64,000 nucleotides of DNA from NCBI RefSeq assembly GCF_004564375.1, contig NZ_CP038267.1, positions 3,412,501 to 3,476,500 of the forward strand, read 5' to 3'. The stretch's first letter is position 1. The number at the start of each line of letters is the position of its first letter. This DNA is from Nocardioides euryhalodurans. GTDB lineage: Bacteria; Actinomycetota; Actinomycetes; Propionibacteriales; Nocardioidaceae. The notes under the pieces are model-generated. The model did no database searches and was not told the DNA's origin. It saw only the letters and a list, made by a program, of their open reading frames with translations. The position numbers and the translations under genes were made by a program. Positions 37,237-45,402 of the stretch are shown here, piece by piece.

Positions 37237-37926
37237 ATGGCAAGGGTCTTGATCGTGGAGGACGAGGAGGACATCGCGTTCCCGCTCGTCCGCACGCTCG
37301 AGCGCGAGGGGTACGACGTCGAGTGGATCGACAGCGGGACGAAGGCGCTGGAGCAGATGCGCAGCACCTTCGCGGACGTGGTGATCCTCGACCTCGGACT
37401 GCCCGACATCGACGGGCTCGAGGTCTGCCAGCGGGCCCGCAAGGAGGGCTTCACGGGCGCGATCATGATCGTGACGGCCCGCGCCGGCGAGCTCGACCGG
37501 GTGGTCGGGCTCGACTACGGCGCCGACGACTACCTCGCCAAGCCGTTCGGCCTCGCCGAGCTCCAGGCCCGGGTCCGGGCGCTGCTGCGGCGTACCGGCC
37601 AGGCCGGAGGGGAGGACGGTGGGTCGGGACGGACCGAGATCGCGGTCGACCACGACGCCCGGCGTGCCTTCTACGGCGACACCGAGGTGTCGCTGACCGG
37701 CAAGGAGTTCGACGTCCTCGACATCCTGGTCGCCCACCGCGGCAAGGTGGTCTCCCGCGACCGGCTGATGGCCGAGGTGTGGGACGCCAACTGGTACGGC
37801 TCCACCAAGACCCTCGACGTCACGATCGGCCGGCTTCGCAGCAAGCTGGAGGGTGCAGGGGTGAGCGAGCGCGTGGTCGCGGTCCGCGGGGTGGGATTCC
37901 GCCTCGAGGGGCCCGACGATGCGTGA
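37237..37926 (+). CDS. OmpR-family response regulator
   Basis: This 229-aa regulator has a receiver domain (RVLIVEDEEDIAFPLVRTLE, phosphoacceptor Asp in DVVILDLGLPDIDGLEV, Lys in GADDYLAKPFGLAEL) and a winged-helix effector (VSLTGKEFDVLDILVAHRGK, then VGFRLEG). It should activate or repress genes on phosphorylation by the adjacent kinase. The gene overlaps the kinase start by 8 nt, so the two are co-translated. Targets are unknown. Confidence 0.94.
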   Translation: MARVLIVEDEEDIAFPLVRTLEREGYDVEWIDSGTKALEQMRSTFADVVILDLGLPDIDGLEVCQRARKEGFTGAIMIVTARAGELDRVVGLDYGADDYLAKPFGLAELQARVRALLRRTGQAGGEDGGSGRTEIAVDHDARRAFYGDTEVSLTGKEFDVLDILVAHRGKVVSRDRLMAEVWDANWYGSTKTLDVTIGRLRSKLEGAGVSERVVAVRGVGFRLEGPDDA

Positions 37927-39094
37927 GCGGCTCGCCGCCGCCTTCGTCGCGCTCGCCGTCGCCGTCCTGCTGCTCGCGGGAGGACTCCGCCTGATCGCCC
38001 TGCAGGAGGTGCTGCGCGACGCGGCCCTCGCCCAGGTGCGCCAGGACACCAGCCTGCTGTCGGCCGTGATGCTCGAGCGGCGGCGCGCCCGGGAGCCGGT
38101 CACCGAGGAGCTGCTCGAGCGCCTGGTCGGCGCCGACATGCAGCTCGACTTCGTCGCGCGCGACGGCGTGGAGATGACCGTCACCGGCCCGGCGTTCGGG
38201 GAGGGCGAGGGTGAGGTGGTCTCGGCCTCCCGGCAGTCACCGGCCGGGACGATCACCTTGAGCACGCAGACCGGCGGTGCCCTCGAGACCTTCGTCCGGG
38301 ACCCCTGGTCGGTGGTGACGCTGGGCCTGCTCGTCGCTCTCCTCGCCGGACTCGCGGGCTGGTGGATGGCGATCCGGCTCTCGGCGCCCTTCCAGCAGCT
38401 CGCGGTCGCGGCCGCCGCCCTGGGTCGGGGTCGGTTCGACCTGTCCCTGCCGCGCACCCGGGTGCCGGAGGCGCGCGCGATCAGTCGCGCGCTGGAGGTG
38501 AGCGCCGCCCAGCTGGAGGCGCGGGTCTCGCGGGAGCGCGAGTTCGCCGAGCACGCGAGCCACGAGCTGCGCACCCCGCTGACCTCGCTGCGGATGGAGC
38601 TGGAGGACCTCACCCTGCGCGACGACGTCCCGGCCGACGTCAAGGACGCGGCCGGTCGGTGCATCGACCGGGTCGACTCGGTCAACGCCTCGGCCGACCA
38701 GCTGGTGGCGATGACCCGTAGCGGTGCGCTCGTGGAGGGGGCCGAGACCTCGCTGGAGGAGCTGGCCCGCGAGGTGGCCCAGCAGTGGGCCGACCAGCTC
38801 GCAGGCCGACGTACGGTCACGGCGGCCGTGGAGGGGGACCTCTCGGTGCGGCTGACGCCCGGTCCGCTGGAGCAGCTCCTCGAGCTGCTGCTGAGCGACG
38901 TGAAGCTGGGGCGCGGTCCGGTGCGGCTGGTGTTCGTCGGCGACGAGGGCCACGTCCGGGCGCGGCTCGTGCCCGCCGACCCCGGCCACCGGCAGGGCCT
39001 CGATGCGGCGACGGCACTGGCGCGGTCGCACGGCGGGCGGATCTCGGAGAGCGCCGAGGGCAGCGACGTCGAGATCCTGCTCCCGCGCCGCTGA
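37919..39094 (+). CDS. HAMP-type sensor histidine kinase with degenerate ATPase domain
   Basis: This 391-aa kinase has two transmembrane helices (residues 6-28 and about 125-150) around a periplasmic sensor, a HAMP linker and a good H-box (EFAEHASHELRTPLTSLR). The catalytic domain is short and eroded: the N-box reads LEQLLELLLSDVKLG, without the NLLxNA residues, and no DxGxG (G1) motif is visible, while ALARSHGGRISE resembles the G2 tail. It might bind ATP weakly, act mainly as a phosphatase, or rely on another kinase. It starts at ATG 37919 inside the end of the regulator gene. Confidence 0.85.
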   Translation: MRERLAAAFVALAVAVLLLAGGLRLIALQEVLRDAALAQVRQDTSLLSAVMLERRRAREPVTEELLERLVGADMQLDFVARDGVEMTVTGPAFGEGEGEVVSASRQSPAGTITLSTQTGGALETFVRDPWSVVTLGLLVALLAGLAGWWMAIRLSAPFQQLAVAAAALGRGRFDLSLPRTRVPEARAISRALEVSAAQLEARVSREREFAEHASHELRTPLTSLRMELEDLTLRDDVPADVKDAAGRCIDRVDSVNASADQLVAMTRSGALVEGAETSLEELAREVAQQWADQLAGRRTVTAAVEGDLSVRLTPGPLEQLLELLLSDVKLGRGPVRLVFVGDEGHVRARLVPADPGHRQGLDAATALARSHGGRISESAEGSDVEILLPRR

Positions 39095-39164
39095 CCCCGC
39101 GCGAGCGACCTCTACGGTGGTCACCCCGGTGCCGTCGGCGCGCCGGCGTGGGAGGAGACCCGAC

Positions 39165-40373
39165 GTGACCACCGACTGCTTCGTCTACGCCTCGGCGCGC
39201 ACCCCCTTCGGCCGCTTCGGGGGCGCGCTCGCGGGTGTCCGGCCCGACGACCTGGCGGCCACCGCGCTGCGCGGCGCGCTCGACAAGGCACCCTCGCTCG
39301 ACCCTGCCGAGATCGGCGACGTCGTCTGGGGCAACGCCAACGGGGCCGGCGAGGACAACCGCAACGTCGGCCGGATGGCGGTGCTGCTCGCGGGGCTGCC
39401 GACCTCGGTCCCGGGGACCACCGTCAACCGGCTCTGCGGCTCCTCCCTCGACGCGGTGATGACCGGCTCGCGGACGGTCGAGACCGGCGACGCCGACGTG
39501 GTGGTCGCCGGCGGCGTGGAGTCGATGACGCGCGCGCCGTGGGTGCTGCCCAAGCCGTCCCGCGGCTTCCCGGCCGGCGACGCGACCGCGGTCTCGACGA
39601 CGCTGGGCTGGCGGCTCGTCAACGAGCGGATGCCCCGGGAGTGGACGGTCTCGCTCGGCGAGGCCAACGAGCTGCTGGCCGACGAGCTCGGCATCTCGCG
39701 GGACCGGCAGGACGCGTTCGCCGCTGCCAGCCACGTGTCGGCCGCGGCGGCGTGGGACGCGGGCCGCTACGACGACCTCGTCGTCGCCGTGCCCGGTGTC
39801 GACCTGGACCGTGACGAGGGCATCCGGCCCGACAGCAGCCCGGCATCGTTGGCCGGGCTCAAGCCGGTCTTCCGGCCCGACGGGACGATCACCGCGGGAA
39901 ACGCCTCGCCCCTCAACGACGGCGCCTCGGCGGTGCTGCTCGGGTCGGAGGCTGCCCGCAGCAGCCTCGGGATCGACCCGGTGGCGCGGGTGGCGGGCCG
40001 GGCGGCGTACGCCCTGGAGCCGCAGCGCTTCGGCTTCGCTCCGGTCGAGGCCGCGAACCGGGCGCTCCAGCGGGCGGGAATCGGCTGGGCGGACGTCGGG
40101 GCGGTGGAGCTCAACGAGGCCTTCGCCGTCCAGAGCGTGGCGTGCGTCGACGCCTGGCTGGAGCGCGGGCTCGCCGACCGCGGGCTGGTCAATGCCTGGG
40201 GCGGGGCGATCGCCATCGGCCACCCGCTCGGCGCCTCGGGTGCCCGGGTCGTGTCGACGCTGGCGGCCCGGCTGGTCGCCGAGCGTGCACGGTGGGGTGT
40301 TGCCGCGATCTGCATCGGGGTCGGCCAGGGGCTGGCGGTCGTGCTCGAGAACGTGACGGACGGCGCGTCGTGA
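39165..40373 (+). CDS. Thiolase family protein (acetyl-CoA acyltransferase)
   Basis: This 402-aa thiolase has the nucleophilic Cys in VNRLCGSSLDAVMTG, the second region NDGASAVLLGSEAA, the ELNEAFAVQSVACVD motif with the NEAF active-site loop, and NAWGGAIAIGHPLGASGARV with catalytic His. The final CIGVGQGLAVVLEN carries Ile before Gly where the usual thiolase has CxGGGQG, a small change near the second Cys. It should split 3-ketoacyl-CoA in beta-oxidation, or condense acyl-CoAs. GGAGGAG lies 7 nt before GTG 39165. Confidence 0.92.
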   Translation: MTTDCFVYASARTPFGRFGGALAGVRPDDLAATALRGALDKAPSLDPAEIGDVVWGNANGAGEDNRNVGRMAVLLAGLPTSVPGTTVNRLCGSSLDAVMTGSRTVETGDADVVVAGGVESMTRAPWVLPKPSRGFPAGDATAVSTTLGWRLVNERMPREWTVSLGEANELLADELGISRDRQDAFAAASHVSAAAAWDAGRYDDLVVAVPGVDLDRDEGIRPDSSPASLAGLKPVFRPDGTITAGNASPLNDGASAVLLGSEAARSSLGIDPVARVAGRAAYALEPQRFGFAPVEAANRALQRAGIGWADVGAVELNEAFAVQSVACVDAWLERGLADRGLVNAWGGAIAIGHPLGASGARVVSTLAARLVAERARWGVAAICIGVGQGLAVVLENVTDGAS

Positions 40374-40472
40374 ATGCCGAGTCGGCGCTTCCTCGCGCGC
40401 GCAAGATGCCGAGTGGGCGCTTCCTCGTGTTCGCATGGTTCCGAGTCGGCACTGCCTCACCCACGTTCTCTG
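40374..40472. repeat. Three imperfect 32-bp tandem units after the thiolase gene
   Basis: Units begin CCGAGT(C/G)GGC at 40377, 40409 and 40441, an exact 32-bp period, with the first about 20 bp best conserved and the rest diverged. CCGAGTCGG is itself nearly palindromic, and an inverted copy (GCCGACTCGGC) lies near 40,517. It could be a degenerate terminator or a dispersed genomic repeat. Confidence 0.6.
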
Positions 40473-40527
40473 CGAAGCGGAGCCGGCTCGGCACCACCAG
40501 CCCGCGAGTTCACGCCGACTCGGCGGC

Positions 40528-41334
40528 TCAGTCCTGGGCCCCGACCAGCTGGGGGCTGGCCGAGCGGACCTGCAGGTCGACGGGTTCGCCGCTGACGGTG
40601 AGGCTCCCGGGGATCGTCTGCCAGGCGTCGCCGTTGACGCGGTAACGACCCTCGTAGGTCGTGTCCACGCTCGGGCTGACCGCCCCCGGGTCGGCGTAGT
40701 CGTGGGTGACGTCGAGGTCGGGGTAGGGGCTGCCGGGGCTGCTGGTCTCGAGCACCGCGCCGTCCCCGAACTGCCACGCGTACGACGTCGGCCGCGCCTC
40801 GATCGTCACCTCCTGACCGAGGAGGGTGACGGTCTGGGTGGTGGCCGCGGTGGTGCGGGTGAAGAAGTTGGTGTCGAAGTTGATGAGCGTCTGCCCGTCC
40901 GGTGGCTGCACCTCCAGCCTTGCCGCCGGCCACGAGAGGCGCTGGAACTCGCGCTGCACCATGGCCGGTGTGATGACGGCGAGCTCTGCCTCCTCTGCTG
41001 GAGTCACGCAGCTAATGCCCAATGGCTCCACCGCCCCCGTCTCCACGTTGATGCGGGAGATGACGTACCAAGCGCCGACGGATCCGGAGCCGTCCCGACA
41101 GACTCTTTCGGTCCGGACGCACTGTTCCCCTTGCTTGCACCTGGCCTCGTACTCGTACCGGTACTGATTCGCGCCGCCAACGGCTGCGGTGGCCACCCCG
41201 CCCATCGCGTCCGTCTCGCATTGAATAGCTGCAACGGTGATGCCGACAGTGTCGTCGCACGATTCGCTTCTCGCATCGGCTCCAGGAGCCGTGGGAAGGA
41301 CGAGTGCCAGGCTCGCAGCGACTTGGACGATCAT
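40528..41334 (-). CDS. Secreted PKD-domain protein of unknown function
   Basis: The 268-aa protein has a signal-peptide-like start (MIVQVAASLALVLPTAPGAD), an N-terminal cysteine-containing region, and a C-terminal PKD-type domain recognisable from RPTSYAWQFGDGAVLETSS and THDYADPGAVSPSV. PKD domains are beta-sandwiches used for surface contacts. It overlaps the upstream lipoprotein gene by 4 nt, so both are made together. An envelope adhesion or sensing role is inferred only from the domain and export signals. Confidence 0.72.
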   Translation of the reverse strand: MIVQVAASLALVLPTAPGADARSESCDDTVGITVAAIQCETDAMGGVATAAVGGANQYRYEYEARCKQGEQCVRTERVCRDGSGSVGAWYVISRINVETGAVEPLGISCVTPAEEAELAVITPAMVQREFQRLSWPAARLEVQPPDGQTLINFDTNFFTRTTAATTQTVTLLGQEVTIEARPTSYAWQFGDGAVLETSSPGSPYPDLDVTHDYADPGAVSPSVDTTYEGRYRVNGDAWQTIPGSLTVSGEPVDLQVRSASPQLVGAQD

Positions 41335-41852
41335 GAGGGGAGCCTCGTGAAGTCTGAAACGAGCCAGCCTTCATTCGTCCGCTCCAGGTCGAACTCCATG
41401 GTTATGACGCCTCCCGTGCCGCGTTCGACCGGGCTGTTGGCCGTCGCCTTGTATCGAGATGGGGATACCTCCACCTCTGCCCTCAGACCGGTCGCTCGGG
41501 GTCGCTCGTAGATCACGGACGGCGACCCCTTGATGCTCCAGCCATCCGACCTGAGGTAACCGCCGCGGTCGTGAGCAGTCACCACGATCCGGATCACCTC
41601 TTCGCAGGTAGCGCAGGCCTGCGATAGGGAACGCAACGCCTGTGGCTCGCCCGTGCTTTCGAACTCGGTGTACGTGGCTAGCCAGGCGTCCAGGACCTCC
41701 TCCGGCGACTGCGCCTCCGGCACCGCGGACGTCTCGGACTCGGAGGGCGAGGGTGAGTCCGGGGGGTCCGCGAAGCGGGGCTGCGGCTCGTCCTGGCAGC
41801 CGGCCAGCAGCAGCACGCCGGTGATCGCGGCGGCAATGAGTCGTCGTGACAT
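41331..41852 (-). CDS. Lipoprotein (DUF6318-like) of unknown function
   Basis: This 173-aa protein has a clear lipobox (SRRLIAAAITGVLLLAGC, Cys at about residue 19), then a Pro/Ser/Glu-rich linker, and a compact C-terminal domain (EEVLDAWLATYTEFESTGEP to MEFDLERTNEGWLVSDFTRL). The conserved CATCEE pair and domain length fit DUF6318-type actinobacterial lipoproteins. ATG 41852 has GGGAAGG about 7 nt upstream; an earlier in-frame start at 41894 would mask the signal peptide. The stop overlaps the PKD gene start. Confidence 0.75.
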   Translation of the reverse strand: MSRRLIAAAITGVLLLAGCQDEPQPRFADPPDSPSPSESETSAVPEAQSPEEVLDAWLATYTEFESTGEPQALRSLSQACATCEEVIRIVVTAHDRGGYLRSDGWSIKGSPSVIYERPRATGLRAEVEVSPSRYKATANSPVERGTGGVITMEFDLERTNEGWLVSDFTRLPS

Positions 41853-42034
41853 CTGGTGCCTTCCCGAGAGGTCCTGCTCCGCGAACCTACCCACGATCCG
41901 CGGCCGCCTCCACCCCTCCGCACCCGCCTGTGGAGGAACCCGACGGCGCCGGGAGACGTCCAGACCGGACCGATCGGGGGATCCCGGTGAGGCCGCTGCA
42001 CGGCTAGTGTCGAGGGCTGACGAAGGGGGGCGTC

Positions 42035-43537
42035 ATGGGCGCTGCGTCGAGGACACGTCGGACACTGGTCACAGGAGCGGTCGGGATCGCGGTGCTCGTC
42101 GCACCAGCCGTCGCGGTCGGGGTGCCGGGAGGGGGGCCACGGTTCGTGGCCGGTGCAAGTGGCGCCGGTGATCCGTACTTCCCGTACTCGGGCAACGGCG
42201 GCTACGACGTCCAGAGCTACGACCTGGACCTGACCTACACGCCGCCGGCGGCGGCGCCCGCGCCGCTGACCGGTCAGCTCGACGGCGTGGCGACGATCCG
42301 GCTCGAGGCCACGCAGGACCTGGCGCGGTTCAACCTCGACCTGCGCGGTCTCGACGCCAGCCGCGTGACCATCGACGGCAAGACCGCCAAGGAGATCGCC
42401 CCGCCCGCCGACGGCACCGAGGTCGACGGACGCAAGTTCTGGCAGGTGCAGGAGGACGCCGACCGGGAGTGGGAGCTGGTCATCCAGCCCCGCCCCAAGA
42501 TCAAGGCCGGGCGGACGGTCACGGTGGTCGTCCACTACGGCGGCCCCACGACCAGGCCCACCGACATCGAGGGCGTCCTCTACGGCTGGGTCACGACGCG
42601 CGACGGCGCGATGGTCGTCAACGAACCCGACGGTGCGATGACCTGGTACCCCGTGAGCGACCACCCCACCGACAAGGCCGCGTACCGCTTCGAGATCACC
42701 GTTCCCGAGGGCAAGGTCGCCGTGGCGAACGGGCTCCCCGCGCGCGAGCCGAGGACCGAGGACGGCTGGACGACCTGGTGGTGGGACGCCCCCGACCAGC
42801 AGGCCAGCTACCTCAGCACCGCCTCCGTCGGCGACTACGACCTGCGCCGGACCGAGACCGCCAGCGGCCTGCCGATCATCGACGCGGTGGACGACGCCCT
42901 GACGCCCGGCAACCTGGCTGTGACCAACGCCAGCCTCGCCCTGCAGCCCGAGATGATCGAGTTCCTGGAGATGTTCGGGCCGTACCCGTTCAACTCGTTC
43001 GGGTCGATCGTGGACGACGACACCGTGGGCTACGCGCTGGAGACCCAGACGCGTCCGGTCTACTCCCGGGTGGCACGCGAGAGCACGGTGATGCACGAGC
43101 TCGCCCACCAGTGGTTCGGCAACGCGGTCAGCCCCTTCCGGTGGGCCGACATCTGGCTCAACGAGGGCTGGGCCACGTACGCCACGTGGATCTGGGCCGA
43201 GGACCAGGGTGACGGCACGGCGCAGGAGGCGTTCGACGAGGTCATGGCCATCCCGGCCGACGACCCGTTCTGGACCACCGTGGTCGCCGACCCGGGACCG
43301 TTCGGGCTGTTCCTCGGGCCGATCTACGACCGTGGTGCCGCGACCCTGTTCGCGCTGCGGCAGAAGATCGGGGCCGCGGCCTTCCTCGAGGGCGCCCAGC
43401 AGTGGGTGGTGCGCTACAGCGACGGGACCGCGAGCACGGCCGACTTCCAGACGCTGATGGAGGAGGTCTCGGGGCAGGACCTCGAGCAGTTCTTCGACGT
43501 CTGGGTGCGCACCGGGGAGAAGCCCACGACCTGGTGA
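42035..43537 (+). CDS. Secreted M1-family zinc aminopeptidase
   Basis: This 500-aa protein has a signal peptide (RRTLVTGAVGIAVLVAPAVA) and the M1 gluzincin site H354-ELA-H358 followed 19 residues later by E377 (NEGWATY), with the family's exopeptidase-type N-terminal beta domain. The GAMEN-like motif is not obvious (VGYALETQTRPVYS occupies that place), so strict aminopeptidase activity is uncertain. AAGGGGGG lies about 4 nt before the ATG, and TAGTGT is a possible -10 about 25 nt upstream. Confidence 0.9.
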   Translation: MGAASRTRRTLVTGAVGIAVLVAPAVAVGVPGGGPRFVAGASGAGDPYFPYSGNGGYDVQSYDLDLTYTPPAAAPAPLTGQLDGVATIRLEATQDLARFNLDLRGLDASRVTIDGKTAKEIAPPADGTEVDGRKFWQVQEDADREWELVIQPRPKIKAGRTVTVVVHYGGPTTRPTDIEGVLYGWVTTRDGAMVVNEPDGAMTWYPVSDHPTDKAAYRFEITVPEGKVAVANGLPAREPRTEDGWTTWWWDAPDQQASYLSTASVGDYDLRRTETASGLPIIDAVDDALTPGNLAVTNASLALQPEMIEFLEMFGPYPFNSFGSIVDDDTVGYALETQTRPVYSRVARESTVMHELAHQWFGNAVSPFRWADIWLNEGWATYATWIWAEDQGDGTAQEAFDEVMAIPADDPFWTTVVADPGPFGLFLGPIYDRGAATLFALRQKIGAAAFLEGAQQWVVRYSDGTASTADFQTLMEEVSGQDLEQFFDVWVRTGEKPTTW

Positions 43538-43638
43538 CCGACGTCGCGGTTCTCCACAGATCGGCCGCCACCCCTCCCGTTCCCGGGTAAAGACTCGTAA
43601 GTTGCCGGGCAGGAACCTCACTCGGGACGGGGGCCCAG

Positions 43639-44646
43639 ATGTCGGTGACCGACGCGCACGTCGCCCTCGTGGCGACCCTCGACGAACGTGTCCGTGACCT
43701 CGTCCGCCGTGACGGGGTCGACCCGCAGCGCGACGCCACCCTCGTCCGTCGCATCGCCGAGACCGTGGTCCGGGACCACGACCAGCGCTCCCTGACCGGT
43801 TCGGTGGCCCCGGTCGCCGACGTCGACTCCGTGGTGGGCGAGCTGGTGGCGCGGGTGTCGGGCTTCGGGCCGTTGCAGCCCTTCCTCGACGACCCCACCG
43901 TCGAGGAGATCTGGATCAACGACCCGAGCCGGGTCTTCATCGCCCGCAACGGCCGCCACGAGCTCACCAACCTGGTGCTGAGCACGGGGCAGGTGCAGGA
44001 GCTCGTGGAGCGGATGCTCAAGTCCAGCGGGCGGCGGATCGACATCTCGCGACCCTTCGTGGACGCGATGCTCCCTGACGGGCACCGGCTCCACGTCGTC
44101 CTCGAAGGGATCAGCAGGGGATTCTCCGCGGTCAACGTCCGCAAGTTCGTGCTGCGCGCGGCCAGCCTGCAGGGCCTGGTCGACCTCGGCTCCCTCCCGC
44201 CCCGCGCCGCTCGCTTCCTCGAGGCGTCGGTACGAGCCGGGCTCAACGTCCTCGTCGCGGGCGGCACCCAGGCCGGCAAGACCACCATGCTCAACTGCCT
44301 GTCCGCGGCGATCCCGGGCGGTGAGCGCGTCGTCAGCGTGGAGGAGGTCTTCGAGCTCCGCTTCCCCCACCCCGACTGGGTGCCCATGCAGACCCGGCAG
44401 GCCGGGCTCGAAGGAACCGGCGAGATCACCCTCCGCCAGCTGGTCAAGGAGAGCCTCCGGATGCGGCCCAGCAGGCTGCTCGTGGGCGAGGTCCGCTCCG
44501 AGGAGTGCATGGACCTGCTGCTCGCTCTCAACGCCGGACTGCCCGGCATGTGCACCATCCACGCCAACTCCGCCCGTGAGGCGCTGGTCAAGATGTGCAC
44601 CCTGCCGCTCCTGGTCGGCGAGAACATCTCCGCGCGCTTCGTGGTG
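43639..44646 (+). pseudogene. tadA: tadA/cpaF-type Tad pilus ATPase, 3' end removed by island insertion
   Basis: The first 336 codons are a normal CpaF/TadA secretion ATPase: ISRPFVDAMLPDGHRLHVVL, Walker A (VAGGTQAGKTTMLN, Lys214), the Asp/Glu box VVSVEEVFELRFPHPDWVPM, Walker B (RLLVGEVRSEECMDL), and the TIHANSAREAL His box. After SARFVV, where relatives continue with about 60-80 conserved residues, the sequence changes abruptly at 44,647 and the frame runs on for 62 unrelated residues to 44,835. The ATPase is probably non-functional here unless the tail is spared. The 3' remainder should lie at the far end of the island. Confidence 0.85.
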
Positions 44647-44719
44647 CGTTCACCAGGACACCGCGCTAAGCGTGCCAGCCCGTCCCCGGTTTGCGTGTTA
44701 GGACGCCGATATCGGGTGC

Positions 44720-44941
44720 ATGCACGACACAACCACGGACACAACCCAGCCCGCACAGGCGCGCGAGGACCTCATCGAACAGGTCGCGCGCCTGTGGGCC
44801 GAGGGACTCGCCGCGCAGGACATGCGCACTGCTGAGCAGGCCGCTCGCGCTGCCGGTGCCTCCAAGCCAGAGGACATCACGGCCTGGGTTCGCGTCAACC
44901 GGCCTGGCGAGGCAACTGAGGACGAGCCGACCGCAGCCTGA
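44720..44941 (+). CDS. Small protein of unknown function (73 aa), duplicated module gene
   Basis: The first gene inside the island encodes 73 aa with a Thr/Gln-rich start and a helical core (REDLIEQVARLWAEGLAAQD, then MRTAEQAARAAGASKPEDIT), ending TEDEPTAA. No family is recognised; the helical core could be a short DNA- or protein-binding module. A decayed second copy of the same gene, ending EDEPIAA, lies beyond the Wadjet-like operon at 53,355-53,514, which indicates that it was real and duplicated. Confidence 0.6.
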   Translation: MHDTTTDTTQPAQAREDLIEQVARLWAEGLAAQDMRTAEQAARAAGASKPEDITAWVRVNRPGEATEDEPTAA

Positions 44942-44943
44942 GG

Positions 44944-45138
44944 CTAGAAGCCGGTGTCAGCCATGATCCGTAACAGGACCAACTTGAACACTGCGTCCAC
45001 GTGATACACGGGCGGAGCCTCCATGCCGAGCGCTTCCCACTGCTCCGCGCGGTCCCGGATCACCTCGGTGACCTGACCGACGACCTCGTCGGTCCACTCG
45101 TCGGGCTCCATCTGGTCCACTCTGCCTCTGACGCGCAT
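44944..45138 (-). CDS. Small acidic protein of unknown function (64 aa)
   Basis: This 64-aa reading frame (MRVRGRVDQMEPDEWTDEVV...) has balanced charge and hydrophobic residues, including VGQVTEVIRDRAEQWEALGM, and a C-terminal KLVLLRIMADTGF, more like a real protein than a shadow frame. It converges on the 73-aa gene with a 2-nt gap. The second copy of the repeat module lacks it. No family is recognised. Confidence 0.5.
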   Translation of the reverse strand: MRVRGRVDQMEPDEWTDEVVGQVTEVIRDRAEQWEALGMEAPPVYHVDAVFKLVLLRIMADTGF

Positions 45139-45158
45139 GGCTCCAGTGTGCCAACACG

Positions 45159-45199
45159 CGAACGGCCCGGCTCCCTGATCACAGGAGCCGGGCCGTTCG
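45159..45199 (-). terminator. Strong hairpin, probable terminator
   Basis: A perfect 16-bp stem (CGAACGGCCCGGCTCC with GGAGCCGGGCCGTTCG) and a 9-nt loop lie just upstream of the 64-aa gene's start on its strand. There is no T-tract, as is common in high-GC actinobacteria. A related GAACGGCC hairpin precedes the second copy of the 105-bp repeat. Confidence 0.65.
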
Positions 45200-45241
45200 G
45201 CTGTCCGGGTACCGCGACCCTGTCAAACGCCTCGGTCCCCG

Positions 45242-45346
45242 GTGCACCGGCTGCCCTGTCAGTGGCTTCCGGTGCTGGTGTCAACCAGTGTTCATTGTGC
45301 CGCGGGGCACCGACAAGTGGGTCAGCCCTCGCCGCCGTGACGGTCC
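45242..45346 (+). repeat. 105-bp direct repeat, left copy, before the Wadjet-like operon
   Basis: This 105-bp stretch recurs at 53,602-53,706 in the same orientation with 4 mismatches and no gaps. Three of the mismatches are clustered: this copy can form the hairpin GTGCC-GCGG-GGCAC (45,297-45,310), while the other copy forms a different hairpin. The operon lies entirely between the copies. Confidence 0.9.
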
Positions 45347-45390
45347 AGCAGCGGATAAGCGCAATCCCTGTGGTTGTCGGAGTCAGCGAA

Positions 45391-45402
45391 TAACGTGCTC
45401 GC
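45391..45402 (+). promoter_or_regulatory. -10 element for leaderless Wadjet-like operon
   Basis: TAACGT is followed by 6 nt and then the ATG of the first operon gene, with no Shine-Dalgarno sequence. No strong -35 is obvious. Confidence 0.5.

Noticed and set aside
44600..44760. tRNA gene as the integration target
   Set aside because: No cloverleaf or T-arm sequence is seen; the target is the tadA coding sequence.
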